From Helicoverpa zea (lineage: Eukaryota > Arthropoda > Insecta > Lepidoptera > Noctuidae), in the NCBI RefSeq assembly GCF_022581195.2, contig NC_061467.1, forward strand, positions 3,286,001 to 3,350,000: DNA of 64,000 nt, given 5' to 3'. Under the pieces are notes generated by a model. The model was not told the origin of the DNA and did no database searches. It was given only the letters and a program-made list of their open reading frames with translations. The translations under genes and the position numbers were made by a program. Below, piece after piece: positions 36,995 through 49,600 of the stretch; position 1 is the first letter of the stretch, and every line of letters starts with the position of its first letter.

Positions 36995-39900
36995 CTATAC
37001 ATGGTCTAGGGGTAGGTCAGTGACGTCGCCTATCTCTGAGCAGGCGTCGTCGTCGCAGGTATAGGAGATGACGAAGCGCAGATCGACACGAGGCCTGGAT
37101 GCCGGCCGGGCAATCAGCATCACTTGTGTGAGCGCCGGCGGCGGCAGGAACGGGTTGTATTGCGGTAACGACGTGCCAGACGGCGTCAGTAGACGTACTT
37201 TGCAACACTGGAATATAAAAATATGTTTTAAAATAAGTTACACAGTTTATTTTGTAGTGAAAATGGACGTTAGAGATAGGAAATATTAAAGCTTTCGCTG
37301 TGCAAACATTCGCTAGGAAAAGCAAAAAATATATGCACAAATACATGGCATAAGTTAGTGTAATTTGCAGCCCCAGTACAACTGTCGGATTTAAGCTAAG
37401 AACAGTGCATTGAAAACATTAATCACTGTGTCAGGCATAAAAAAAATAATTTTAAAGATTATATTTATACTAGCTTCTGTCAGCGGTTTCACCCGCATCC
37501 CGTAGGAACCACGGCACGAACCCGGATAAAAAGTAGCCTATAGCCTTCCTCGATAAATGGGCTATCTAACACTGAAAGAATTTTTCAAATCGGTCCAGTA
37601 GTTCTTGAGATTAGCGCGTTCAAACAAACAAACAAACTCTTCAGCTTTATAATATTAGTATAGATATAGATTATACTCACCTTAGGAACCACACCTTGAA
37701 ACCTAAAATCTAGTATAGGTTTCTTATTTTTGTTTGTCGTCGATATCACAATAACGTTTACATCAGGCCTCGGCTTGTCTTTACAAAAGTGTAACACTAC
37801 TGTAAGTCCATTCTCCTCTTCGAATATCGTCATTGGAGGCACGTTGCCCGGAGTCACGTTAGCCAATGAAACATCTATATCAGTCAACGGTTTCACTTCA
37901 CTTTTAGTCTTCTCTCTCTTCTCCTCTAAAGAATTAGATTCGACACTTTCCGTGGGAGAAGTGTTCTTACATTTGGCTTCATCTAATGTTATACTTAAAT
38001 CCAATATGTTGTCTATAGGGGAATCAGTCGAATTTGTAACATTAACATTAGAAGTGCTGGGTCCGTCTGTGATGTCTACTATGACGTCATCGGGGGGTGA
38101 AGATGGTTTGTTTGTCAGTTTGGGTAGTTCAGTTGGTTTGGTTTCCTCTGGCTTTTTGGTAAAGAAGTCTAGGTCAAATAGGGCACCGTTTGTAGACGGT
38201 GTGAGATCGTGTTTGGGTGATGCTAATGCGTTCATTGGAATTTTCTTTGATGTTTTACTGAAACAAAAAATATAAGTTATTCCTTGAATTTTTTATCTAA
38301 TTAAAAAAGTACAAGTGTCAAGTATATGTAATTCAATGATTATGTACCTATTAAAGTTTTCACGTCGTTTAACGTGATCGGGTAATGACTGCTTTATCAG
38401 TTGTTCGCCGAGCGAGTCCAATTCGTTCCAACCTTCCGCTTTATTTGTTTTCTCTCCTAAAAGATCTACATCTTCTGTAAAAATAAATTTTAAATTAATT
38501 GCTGTGGGTAAAATAGTTTTCATACTAAATTATTTCTTAACTCGTCTCTTGCACTAACGGGACTAGTCCATGACATCAGCTGTAACAAAACTATTCATAT
38601 TTAAATTTTAGTTACTTCATCTTAAGGTCAAACTATTTTGTCCTACAGGTAGAGTTACGTTTGAATGAAATAAGTCAAGATTTAGAAAAGTTCTTACCAC
38701 TGGGCATTAAGCTAACAGGTTTCAACGGCTCCACGATATTAGAATCGCTTCCAGTCGAAAATATATCACCCAGCTCATCAATAGCCGTGTTCCTAGAGGC
38801 CAGGCTCTTCACTGTAGTATCATCTCCTTTACCCACGTTACCCGCAAAGTCTAACAAACTATCACTGTTAGATGTCTCAGCTTGGTCAGTACTTGATGCT
38901 TGAGAAGTTGTTTTTTTCTTCTTGTCCTTCTTAAACTTGCTGTATGCGTCATATTTCTCGAAGACATCGTCTAGAACTTCGCTGGCATGTAGGATGTCAT
39001 CTAGAAAGGTTAACATAAATAATTATTATAAAGGCTTAATTGACAGTACAGTGGCTTGGTGATGACTTAAATTCGCTACTTATACATACATTGAGAAAAA
39101 ATATGTAAACATGAAGCACTTTATCAAATAATATTTATAAAATTACCAAAAACGGTATTTAATAATATGGCGATAAGATTCGATTTCACAAAAAATACGC
39201 AACCAAATTCATTGCTTGTTTTATAATCTATTAATAAAACAGCTACTTTATCATGTAGCTTTGAGAATTCTAGATAGCAAGATTATATTTATCAGCGACA
39301 CATTTGCCATGCAGTGTGAACTTGTTATACATGTGTAAACCACTGGATTAATTAATTCACGGTACAACGTTGGTATTTCCGATACTGTAACTAAACAGGA
39401 AAATAATAGCTTGTCCAATCACTGGCTAGAACATAATGATAACTGACTGCTCAAGATAAATTTGATATTTTTTAACTAACTTTATAAGTACAATGATGTT
39501 TATAGAGTAGTGCGGAGGCAAGTTGTTTTTCACGCTGTAATCAAATGTATGGCTCACTTACTATGTATATTATAATCTACGAAAACAGAAGGAATCAGCA
39601 TTGCAGATAACTTGTGGGTTCCATATAATCTAGTTGCTTCAAGACTATATTGTACCAAAATAAACAAAGTCATGCAGGCACGTCAAAAGTACGTTTTCAT
39701 CCAAAAATTATGCAAATGGATATTCTGTTATGAAACTACAGGCCACAAATTCTTGGTATTTTTAAACAAAAAATAAATAAAATGTACACCAATCAAAAGC
39801 AATGGTAGATAAAAACAAACAAACACTACACATCACAATGATAATGACTGGAAGTGACAAACCGGTCCACTCACTGAGACTGTCCGGCTGTGTCTCGGAG

Positions 39901-41517
39901 GCGGCCAGGCGTTGCAGCGCCAGCCGCAGGGCTCCGCACGACACGTGCAGCTCGTGGATGAGCTGCTCCTCTTCGGGAGAAGCGTCTTCAGCGTTAGCGA
40001 GGAGTTCTCGGAGGAGTTCTGCGCTGTCTAACGCGTTTCCGACTTCTTGGGCGCGACGGCTACTTTCCTCGTTCCGTCGTTCTTCCTGAGAGTTGAATGG
40101 AACAGTTAGATTTAAAAGACATTATTATTAGACTTTAACATTGGACTTACGAAGTTACGTGAGCTAGCTTCTTTAGATAGAATGGAGAATATTATACACA
40201 ATCTTAATCCATTGCTCTATTGTTAAGGCTATGTATAGCTGACGTTTTTAATAATCTCAACAATGAAATCAATGAACAAAATAAGACAGAGTGAGACTCA
40301 AAATATTTTTAGGTTTCTTTAGAAAATATGTGTAATTTTAAAATACCTGTTCTGCTGAAAAGAAAATGGAATTGTGTTCTGATAATAAATCTGGCAAGTT
40401 CAATAAAGATTCATGACATGCTGCAAACTTAATTTTTAAATAATAGTTAATCATTAAACATAAATTAACTGTTAATAGTACTGCTGAGCAAAATACACTT
40501 ACTTCTCTGACCATAGTTTTGATGAGTCTATTTGCATGTTGAAGATCTTCTGGTTTCTTGCTTTGTAATAACTTTTGCAGCAACTTGGACTTTTCTTCAT
40601 CTTCAAATATGGCATTCTTGGCCCTACTCCGAGGAGGTACCACGTCTTCAGGGGGTAATGGTGGAGGAGTTTCCTTCACCACACCCTGATTCTTAAGCAT
40701 GTCATATGCAACCTTAAATTTGGTTTCCTTTGGATACTCGATAGACCATGCGTGAAGCAGCTGTAGTACCTAAAATAATATATATTTTTTATGAGGAAGG
40801 AATTGTTATACTTACTTACGTTACAAAATAAATAACTCAAGAATTCAATTGAGGAAAAAGAATTTTAAAAACCCTTTGTACCTTTTAATAGGCATGTGAT
40901 TAAAAAAGGGCAAATATATATTTTTGTATAAATAATACTTATTTATTGATTGGTCAAAATATTTGAATATACACTAGCCTACCTAAGTTATTCATCAAGA
41001 AAAGATGCTCTGTGCAAAAGGCTATACACTAATTTGTAAGTTACTTAAAAAAGTATGTGAAAGCATTATAAAAAGAAAGTGTATAAGAAAAATGTCTTAC
41101 CCTAGTCCGTACTTCAGGTGATGTTCGATCAGCAAAATATTTAGGTGAAACTAACTTAATCATTTCATTGAGGAAGCGAAATTTGCCGACTTCAGCGTGA
41201 AAACCGGCATCGCAACGTCGCATACAGCGATCTAGCATTGACAGGGCGAGCAGAGCTTCTCGGGCGTTTGGCGTGTGTATGCGGGCTGCCAGGGCCTGCG
41301 CCGCCAGCTGCGGGCCCTCCGCAGAGTCCCGCATCACCGCGCAAAACGCCTCCAACGCCGCAGCATCCGGACATGGCAGAGATTCGTGTGTAGCTTTTAC
41401 TAAGCAAACGAATAACAAACACAGTCGTAAAGTAGTTCAAACTTTATAAACACGATCCAGTATCGAAAATAAATACTTACATATCAAAGCTTCTAGGCTG
41501 ATCAAAGTTACATTCAT
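36995..41517 (-). CDS. Gga: GGA, Arf-dependent clathrin adaptor of the trans-Golgi
   Basis: GGAs are monomeric adaptors that bind cargo tails, Arf-GTP, clathrin and accessory proteins at the trans-Golgi network. Eight exons read right to left: 41481-41517, 41101-41399, 40503-40769, 39875-40082, 38698-39000, 38348-38474, 37681-38257 and 36995-37207. They give about 676 residues. The VHS domain is exons 1-3 (FHAEVGKFRFLNEMIKLVSP). The GAT region includes NAIFEDEEKSKLLQKLLQSK and HELHVSCGALRLALQRLA. A Ser/Thr-rich hinge contains a clathrin-box-like LFDLD near residue 440. The C-terminal GAE ear begins late in exon 7 and ends with LPQYNPFLPPPALTQVML. The second ATG (41,513) is out of frame, so 41,517 is the start. 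Exon 4 requires the second of two acceptors four bases apart (CAG GAAG|AAA). Confidence 0.93.
37470..37670 (+). repeat. LINE/SINE copy in the last GGA intron
   Basis: Almost identical to 21,491-21,690, starting 'agcttctgtcagcggtttca' and ending 'ttataatattagtatagata'. It lies antisense to GGA and stops only about ten bases from the donor of GGA exon 7 (exon edge at 37,681), so it sits unusually close to a splice site without disturbing it. Confidence 0.65.
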
Positions 41518-42140
41518 TTTTTCAGAGGAAAAACACTTTCCGATAAATATAAATAAAATTAAAATTTTTGATCATTTCGTTTCAGATCAGATCAAGTTGA
41601 CATTTTGAATTGTGTTGCTATTTTTTCTGCTAAAATGAAAACATTACTATTGTATTATCATTTTTGTCTCATTTTCAATAACTAACTTTAAACATAATTA
41701 TATTACAATTATTTACTCTATTAAATATTGGTTTATATAACAATCTCGAAAGATTAGTTAAAATATTATATGTAGAAATTTATATTTTATCTGGCAATAT
41801 TACTTGAGTGTGTTCGTTTTGGGCTTAAATTATCAACATTGCCAAACACGAAAATGAAAGAAGTTAATGGATATGGACGCCACTAAAACGCTCAGTAAGC
41901 AGATATTTTAGGCTGAACATGTAGCAAAATTGTTCGTTTGGTTATTTTGATGTAATTTATGTATCTACCTGTGATTATTCATGAAAATTATATTTCTTTG
42001 GCCATCTGAAAAGGCTTTTGTTTGTACCTTATAGGTGTCAATCAGTTGTCACTGTCAACTTACAGCAGCAGAGAGAAACTTTAGCTGGCTAAAAATAATC
42101 TGAGAAAAACACTGCATTAGCGCAGTTAATTTTGTGCAAA
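41518..42140. promoter_or_regulatory. Shared GGA/EMRE divergent promoter region
   Basis: The two start codons face away from each other across 623 bp of AT-rich sequence with no intervening gene. A bidirectional promoter is likely from the geometry. I see no TATA box in a convincing position and cannot place the start sites. Confidence 0.5.
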
Positions 42141-42407
42141 ATGGCTATTTTCCGGCTGTCTCGGTTGGTGGCTCAATCTAAAAACTTGACGAGACATGAA
42201 AATGCCATTCAGAGAAGAACTGCTACGACTACGCCGACTGGAGCCATTCTACCTGAGCCAGAGAAGACTCCGTTGGGTCTTCTGGGTATAGTAATGGCCG
42301 TAGTGCCTGGCTTGCTTATAGGAGCCGCTATTAGTAAAAACATAGCCAATTTCCTGGAGGAAAACGAACTGTTTGTACCTTCGGATGACGACGACGACGA
42401 TGACTAA
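42141..42407 (+). CDS. EMRE/SMDT1, essential subunit of the mitochondrial Ca2+ uniporter
   Basis: EMRE is a single-pass inner-membrane protein that lets MCU conduct and couples it to the MICU1 gatekeeper. The intronless frame gives 88 residues. The N-terminus is basic and Ser/Arg-rich with few acids (MAIFRLSRLVAQSKNLTRHE), typical of a mitochondrial presequence. One membrane segment at about 45-64 contains the conserved Pro and a GxxxG (PGLLIG). After it comes the family signature SKNIANFLEENELFVP and a terminal run of seven Asp. The poly(A) signal AATAAA is at 42,598-42,603. A small 3'-UTR intron (GAG|GTATAAT to TTTTCAG|ATG, about 42,420-42,544) is possible. The gene is often missed because of its size. 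Confidence 0.93.
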   Translation: MAIFRLSRLVAQSKNLTRHENAIQRRTATTTPTGAILPEPEKTPLGLLGIVMAVVPGLLIGAAISKNIANFLEENELFVPSDDDDDDD

Positions 42408-43633
42408 ATCGCACTTGAGGTATAATGTTTATTATTTTAGTTTATTATTATATTAGTGAAAATTATTAATTATAATAATTTATTCCCAGAATATTTCCTT
42501 GTTCCTCATATGTGATGCAACTACTAATGTAATTTTATTTTCAGATGAATGTGAACTTCATGCGGGTTTAATATAAAATTAATTATGATTAATATTTAAT
42601 AAACATAAGAAGAACCATAATTGTTGTTATATTTTATTGAATTGTTATAAAAACATTAAAATTTTGTGCTCAACATCAAAATAGCATTATACTTAAGAAT
42701 TTTGTTTTTATTTAAGGATTTTATTATATTAAAGCAATCTCTTATTTACATGATTTACATAAATACAGTATATAATTATATGATCATATTAGGTAGTTAT
42801 ATAAAACAGCATGTTATATACAGCTAAATAAATCACGATACATTAAAAACCATGTCATAATAAATGCATTATGAAGAAATGCATGTTTCATTTGTTTTCA
42901 GGAGTGACACACAGCAATCTCTGCTAATCTAGTCAAAAGTTACTCTCACACATGTAGCTCTAACAGTTCTGTGTAATCTCATCGTCACACACTTGTGCTT
43001 AATATTTTATAGATGAAAGTTCAAATAAATGAGATAATGGCATGATTCAGTCTTTCATTTTTGACAAACCGTAACATAATTCTAACACTGCAGCAGTATG
43101 CTAGTCAAGAGAGACAATAGTATAGGAAATGTGAGGAAGACTTCATAAATTAATAATCTTATAAAGTGGAACAACAGCTTTAGATAAGATGTATAGTCAA
43201 TTTAACTTACGAGAGAGAAAAAAATAGTGACATCAATTTGAGCAGTGGTAGAATTTGTATAAAAATTATGTCCTAACACATCTTTATTCAGAAGCACATT
43301 CAATATGAAGTTATGAAACTAATGATAATTTACTTAATACTCAGTATTGCACACATGTTGATTAAAAATTGTCAATACCTTTAAAAAGACATACAAACTA
43401 TACAATACTGATTCGTTGTTACCATAAATTGATATGATTTAATGACAATCAACATAAACTAAAACATGCAGACCAATGTCAGTTCCACGTAACATAAGGA
43501 ACGTATATCTATATATATCATGTCTTTTATTAAAAACGTGTGCTGCAATTTAGCTTAGTCACTAACAATCACTCGTATAAAAGTTGTAGATATCTAATGG
43601 TTACTAGTTGTTGGCAAATGCAGATCTATCCGG
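42408..43633. other. Convergent 3' regions of EMRE and flightless-I
   Basis: The EMRE 3' UTR ends near 42,620. The minus-strand flightless-I 3' UTR occupies the right part; TTTATT (AATAAA on minus) at 43,283-43,288 is a candidate signal. No other gene or named repeat was seen. Confidence 0.45.
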
Positions 43634-46600
43634 TTACTCTGGAGGTCTCTTGTGCTCGCCCCAGCCGTGGAAGCACTTGGTGAACCGTCGCGACTCCTTG
43701 TTCTTCAGCGTGAGGAACAGCTTGCGTGGTTTGTCCGGTTGCATAGACTTCATGTGTTGGATGTATACCTTCGCAATGAGGAAGTAAATGTTGTTAGTAT
43801 GATGATTAATTGATAAGATTTGCAACTGATAGCTCAAGTGTTTAAGAGCTAATTTAGTTATTATAATTAGAAGTTTATCAAATTAAAGTAAGACATAATG
43901 TACTGTCTGACATATTACCGTAAATTTTATATAATCCCAATTTAATAAATTGGATCTAAAAGTATCAGAATTATGTGTTCAATTTTATATTTAATCTACT
44001 TATTACTTACGTATTTGTTTAAAAAGGTTTTTATCTCATTGAGTCACTGCAGTCAAGACATGGAGTGTAGATAAATTCTATGGAATATTTTCAACTACTT
44101 TATTACCTGTGCAGACTTGTAGGCCAGTTTTATCTCCACTTCAGAGCACTTGGCGCCGAGCCATAGGAACACTTGGTCGCCGTTATCCAAAATCATGATG
44201 TCGTCATCAGCTAGATCATCCTAGGCAGAAAAGAGTAATCGTAAATACAAGAGAAATATTATTTTTTAACATGTTCTGCTTGGGGTCACGTCTACTTGGG
44301 TATATGACGATAGGCCACTCTAAGAAAGAAGCCCTTCTAGTTGTTTTCGCCTATGGCTTACCTGAGGGATGGGAACAAACCCTGTTGCACTTCAGCAGAG
44401 CCAGGAATATCAGTAATACTATTGTAATATTATCGCGGTATAAATATAAACATATTATTAATAATATTCCTGATTCTTTGGACTCCCAAATTTAAAAAAA
44501 AAAAATCATATTGTTATTCATTTACCTGGCAGAAATCAGTGCATTTCTCAGACACAGTGAAGTATCCCTTTTCGTTGGAGCACCTAAACAGGCGCGTGTA
44601 GTTCAGATAGTCAGCATCCGTATCGTACGGCTTGCGGCCGCCGATGCCCACCCAGAAGAAGTTGTCTGGCTCACTGCCTTCCGTTAGAACCTGGTGTTGG
44701 AAAATACAAAATAGAGACTAATGGTGTTAATATTAATAAAGTGTAAATTACGGTACTCCACAATTGTGGGTACTAAATTGACATATAAGGTGCACATAAA
44801 TAAATGAATAATTAATAAAAGAAGGCACAACCTCGCGAACAGGAGTGCTCGACTATAAAGAAGAAGACAGAATTCCTACTTGGTTTGGTGTCCGCGCTTT
44901 ATGTCGAATTAATAGTATTTATTTATTAAGTGTATAAGTGTAGTTAACATTACATCACAGGTCAGTGTGGTTCACTGGTGGTGGTGATGGTTGGCATTCC
45001 TTGTAAGAGGCCTATGTTCAGCAGTGGACTGCAATTGGCTGATTTGATTATGATGATGATATTGCCGATTGCCACCCGGTGTCGACTGAGGCGAAATGCA
45101 GCTGAACAACAGCTGTTGGTTTTAGTCAATTGTTTTATTTAATGAGTGTACATAATAAGATACTGTATGCTTGTGACTTCCTACCTGCAAGCTAACCCAT
45201 GGGTTATTGAACTTCTCCTCAGCAATCTGCTCGATGAGCCTGGCGGAGTCGGCGTCGCTCTTGTTGCCGATCCACGCGTACACTATGGCGGACGACGTGT
45301 CGTTTGCGCCTTCCAGCGGCACGTTCAGTATGTAGCTGTGTATAACAACAATAAGTATTTTTTGAGATACATAACAAGTACATTACCTAATATATTTTTT
45401 TGTGAAACATTCTGTGTGTCTTTTAGTGAAAGCTGTATGACAATCCGTGACAACTGCCCAAAAAGGAGGAGGCTCAGATTTTTTTGTTTGTTGTTTTTTT
45501 TTTTTAATAAAAATGCTTAGTAATTACCAGTCACTTCAGTTGAACTAAGTAATACATAAAGATTGATGGTGAGCATTAAATTAAATTTAGTATTTCTTAC
45601 CAGAAGGCACTGTTAAGTTGTGTGGCGTCTGCTTTCACTTGCACAAGTCTAGTGCATAGCGCAGATCCGTTGCTGCGTAGCTCGAATAGCTCCACCGGCT
45701 GTCGGCCGCTCTCCTGATGAACAGAAATTCTTTCAGTTTAGAAGTAAAGAAAAGAAGTAAAAATAATTATTTAATTAATTTTCGCGTGAAGTTGAACATA
45801 CACAATGACGTACTTTCGCAATTAAAATATACTAGCGCACGTGATTAATTAATTATTCATGATTATAATGAATAACAATGAATTAAGCAACTACTTACCG
45901 GTTTCTGATTCCTCTTGCCATCCTTTATAATGAACCTCCTATGGAAATGTGCCATGAACTTGAGACTCTCTTGCTGCTGATGAGTCCTGACCACGTCCAG
46001 CCTCTTGCACAGTTGCTTGAACTTGCGCTCCAAGCCGAAGGTGAAGGTCAGCCAGCCCATGTTGGGAGCTCTACGGCCTTGCCAGAAGTACACCACCCAG
46101 GTGGCTGATTCGGATTCAGAGTCTTCAGGGTCCATTGGGTTGGTGGCGTCGGTCTCGTCTTCGGGCTGTTGTGAAGGAAATTATAATAGTTGAAAATTTG
46201 AAAAAAAAGTTCATGTTTCTATATGGTAGGAGGGTGAAATTAAAGATTATTGTTTCATTCAGCTTAAAGACTCTAATAAAAAAAAAACTATGGTACTATC
46301 ATCAATGAGTCGAATAATTAAATTTTAAAAAGTTCGAAAAAAGGACTAATAAGGCCTTTGATATCAGGTATATGAACCATAAAGTTTCGTTACAATGTAA
46401 TTGATGCACGAATTCAAGTAACCTCTTCCATGCCCCAAATACAAGAAAACACGCAATCGTAATTTCCCGCTATCCCCTAATACTACTGAGATTCTTTGTA
46501 CAAAACCAACAACTAATCGTAACTTTTCGCTAAATCCTGCTTCTGAAACTCTTTATACAAAATAACTTGTCTTCAACACGTACCTCAGCAGGCAGCACAT

Positions 46601-49600
46601 ATCTGCACAGGAACACGTAGCAGTCGCAGCTGTGGAAGACGCCGAGCTCGTGGTCGGGCAGCCGCACGAAGTGTCGCCCCTCCAGCACGAACGCCTCCAT
46701 GGCTTCCAGGTCTTCGTTCCACTCGTCTGCTAATGTCTTCGCTTCCGCGGACCCCATGGCTGGCTGGCGGGGCGTGAAGAGTGCTGATAGATCCGCTCTG
46801 TGAAGGTAAGATAAAATGATAATCATGTAAACAGTGTTAACTATTACAATGAGTTAAGCATGTTGTAATTAATTCTTCAAATTTTTGGCACACAAGACTT
46901 TGATAGAAGAAATGTGATATGTCAATTACGAACTCACAATATACTATTTTAATTCAACAACTTATTAAAAAAGAACCTTATTTTTGCAAAGATTTTAACA
47001 TACCGTATTTGTATATTCATGACATAGATATCAAAGTAGTTATTCGTACTAGAGTTTCTTAATGTTCAAAAATATAGAATTACATACTTAGTAAAGTTAA
47101 CAAAATTATATGAATTACATACTTAGTCTCCTGTTGCTTAGCCCAGCTGGCGAGGTCTGCACCGGTCCTGGCTACCGACTCAGCAGTACGTGTGAAGTCT
47201 ACTGCTATCACTTCTTCCCAGCCCAGGAAATATGTCTTGAATACCTAAAGAAAATAATTATTTAAACATGTTTCCCCATATGTGTCTGGATGGATAAAGA
47301 GTAATATGTTTCCCCCATTAAATATGTTTTTGTTTTGTGGTACTTTTGCGTGTACATGCGTTGTACATAACAATGCGAACGCGTATAAATATATTTTCTT
47401 TTTTTCTATATAGTAACCTGTATTTGACTTCATACCTGTGTCTCAGTTCCCTCCTGTAGCCTGGTAACTAGTGCGTGTGGCGGCCTCGTCACCATGTTGA
47501 ACAACTCCTGGGCCAGTTTCACGGCGGCCGCGCGGACGAGGCGAGATGATTTCTTGCCAAACCTTATGAAACAATTTGTTATTTTAGCTATTTTGTTCTG
47601 CTTACAATAATTTGTGTGTGAAAATAGATTTTGGATGAGCACAAGCTCAATTTAATAATGGAATAATGGACTGTATATAGGTATTGCGAATGTGAACACG
47701 TGTACTATCTCACAGAAGCAAATAAGTCATACTTGTGTTCTGTATCTAACGTCGTGCACACTGTCTTTGTATGCGTAAGCTCGGGATCGCTCAGTAGATG
47801 ACGAGTGGTGGTGTCATAGAAAGACAAGTACCCCATACACTGTAGTAGTCAGGAACAGTGTACACACTCACCACACAAACACATCGACATGCGCGTCCAG
47901 TATGTACACGTTCCTGGTGGCCAGCACTCCTCGCGCCAGTGGCGTGGCCTCAGGCTGCGGCAGCTCCAAGTACCCCATGCCCAGCTCCACGCGGTACAGC
48001 CGGGCTCCCGGCCATGTGAAGTCTTCGGGGACATGCTCCTGGATAAATTGTATTAGATAATTGTATGTTTTACGACAAATAGGTACAATATTGGGAACGG
48101 CCGTTAAATATGTTTTAGCCACGGAGGAGAAAAGACTAGCGGAGATGCCCTAACGAAAAATCTCCTAACAAAGCAGCGCGCCAAAATTCGGGTGAGCGGG
48201 GGACGAGGAACGTTACTGTCTCCACCCGTGCTCCACCCTTATACGCCTTTTATGGGAAGCCACCCATTTTTTGTAAATCCATCTAGCGTGGAATAGGATG
48301 ATTAAAATCTAACCCTAAACTAACATCGACCACTAGTGACATACTCAAAATTAATAATTCTTTTAAAATAGTAATTCAATTAGAAAGTTTAAAGAAGCAT
48401 TCATTTGAAATGAACGAAGAAAAAGAGAGAGATAAAAAAGTTAGAAAATTAATTGTTATATAAGTATTATTTTGTGCAGAGAACTTGCCCCACAACAATT
48501 TATTTACTCCTCCAGAAATGAAATAGGTATCTAGGAACCATTAAACGGAGACTCGATGAAAAATCATTTTTATTCACCACGGGTCTAAAATACCCCCATG
48601 GTGTAATTTAAGTATCAACTTATGGCATTGTGTTAGTTCGTCTACTAGCCACTATGGCATCACAAGCACGAAAATTCGTTCTATTTGTTCTAGAACATGT
48701 CTAAAACCGTGCTGCGATGACTGTTGTTATTTTCGATGTTGCCACATTACGAAATTCACCAAGAAAAATGGGAATTAAAATTATAGGGACAGTGTTTATC
48801 AAATTAGAGTTTTCACAACTATATCATAACGGCGCATCCACTAAGTGGCTGACATTATGTGTGTCCGATGTTGCTCTGAGTAAAGGTACATTCAAAAAGT
48901 ATGTACGGCAAGAGAGATATACCTATGTAAAACATTGCTGATCTATTAATATTATAAAGAGGAAAACTTTGTTTGTTTGTTTGGTTGTAATGGATAAACT
49001 CAAAAACTACTGGACCGATTTTAAATATTCTTTCACCATTAGAAAGCTATATTATCTGCAAGTAACATAGGCTATATTTTATCCCGGTGCGGGCAGTAGC
49101 TCCCACGGTACGCGGGTGAAACCGCGGAAAAACGGCTATATAGTGATGAATATAAATAAATCTACATAGTTAGAGTTATGATTAATTTTAAGATAATTGC
49201 AGCTTTTTTAAATAAGACCTTTTTTAAGAATGGGTGATTGCATTTTCGATGTCTGGTACGAGGGCTGCCTTTTAAGTTGTGTCGTTTGAAATAAGTATAG
49301 ATAATCCAATAGGTTATTACCGTTTATTATTTTTTTAAGAATACTTAGCGATATTTAATGCACTTTTGCATGCATTCAAATCAGTTTTTAAATATTTATT
49401 CCATTCCAAAGTGGGGGTAGTCAAAACGGCCGATTTGTATACGTCAACAGCTTCTTCAGGTGTGCTGAAAGGTAGTCCACGAAGAATTTTCTTAATTTTG
49501 GTTAATGTATTAAAATCATTAGTGCTTAAGTTACAGCTGTAAGGTGGATGATCCAATATTACAACATTTTGGGAACTCAAAAACATCGGTGTTTGGCGGG

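Noticed and set aside
37730..38275. 181-codon open frame on the + strand
   Set aside because: It is antisense to GGA exon 7, whose minus-strand frame is supported by splice phases on both sides and the GAE/hinge context; the + frame has no motif.
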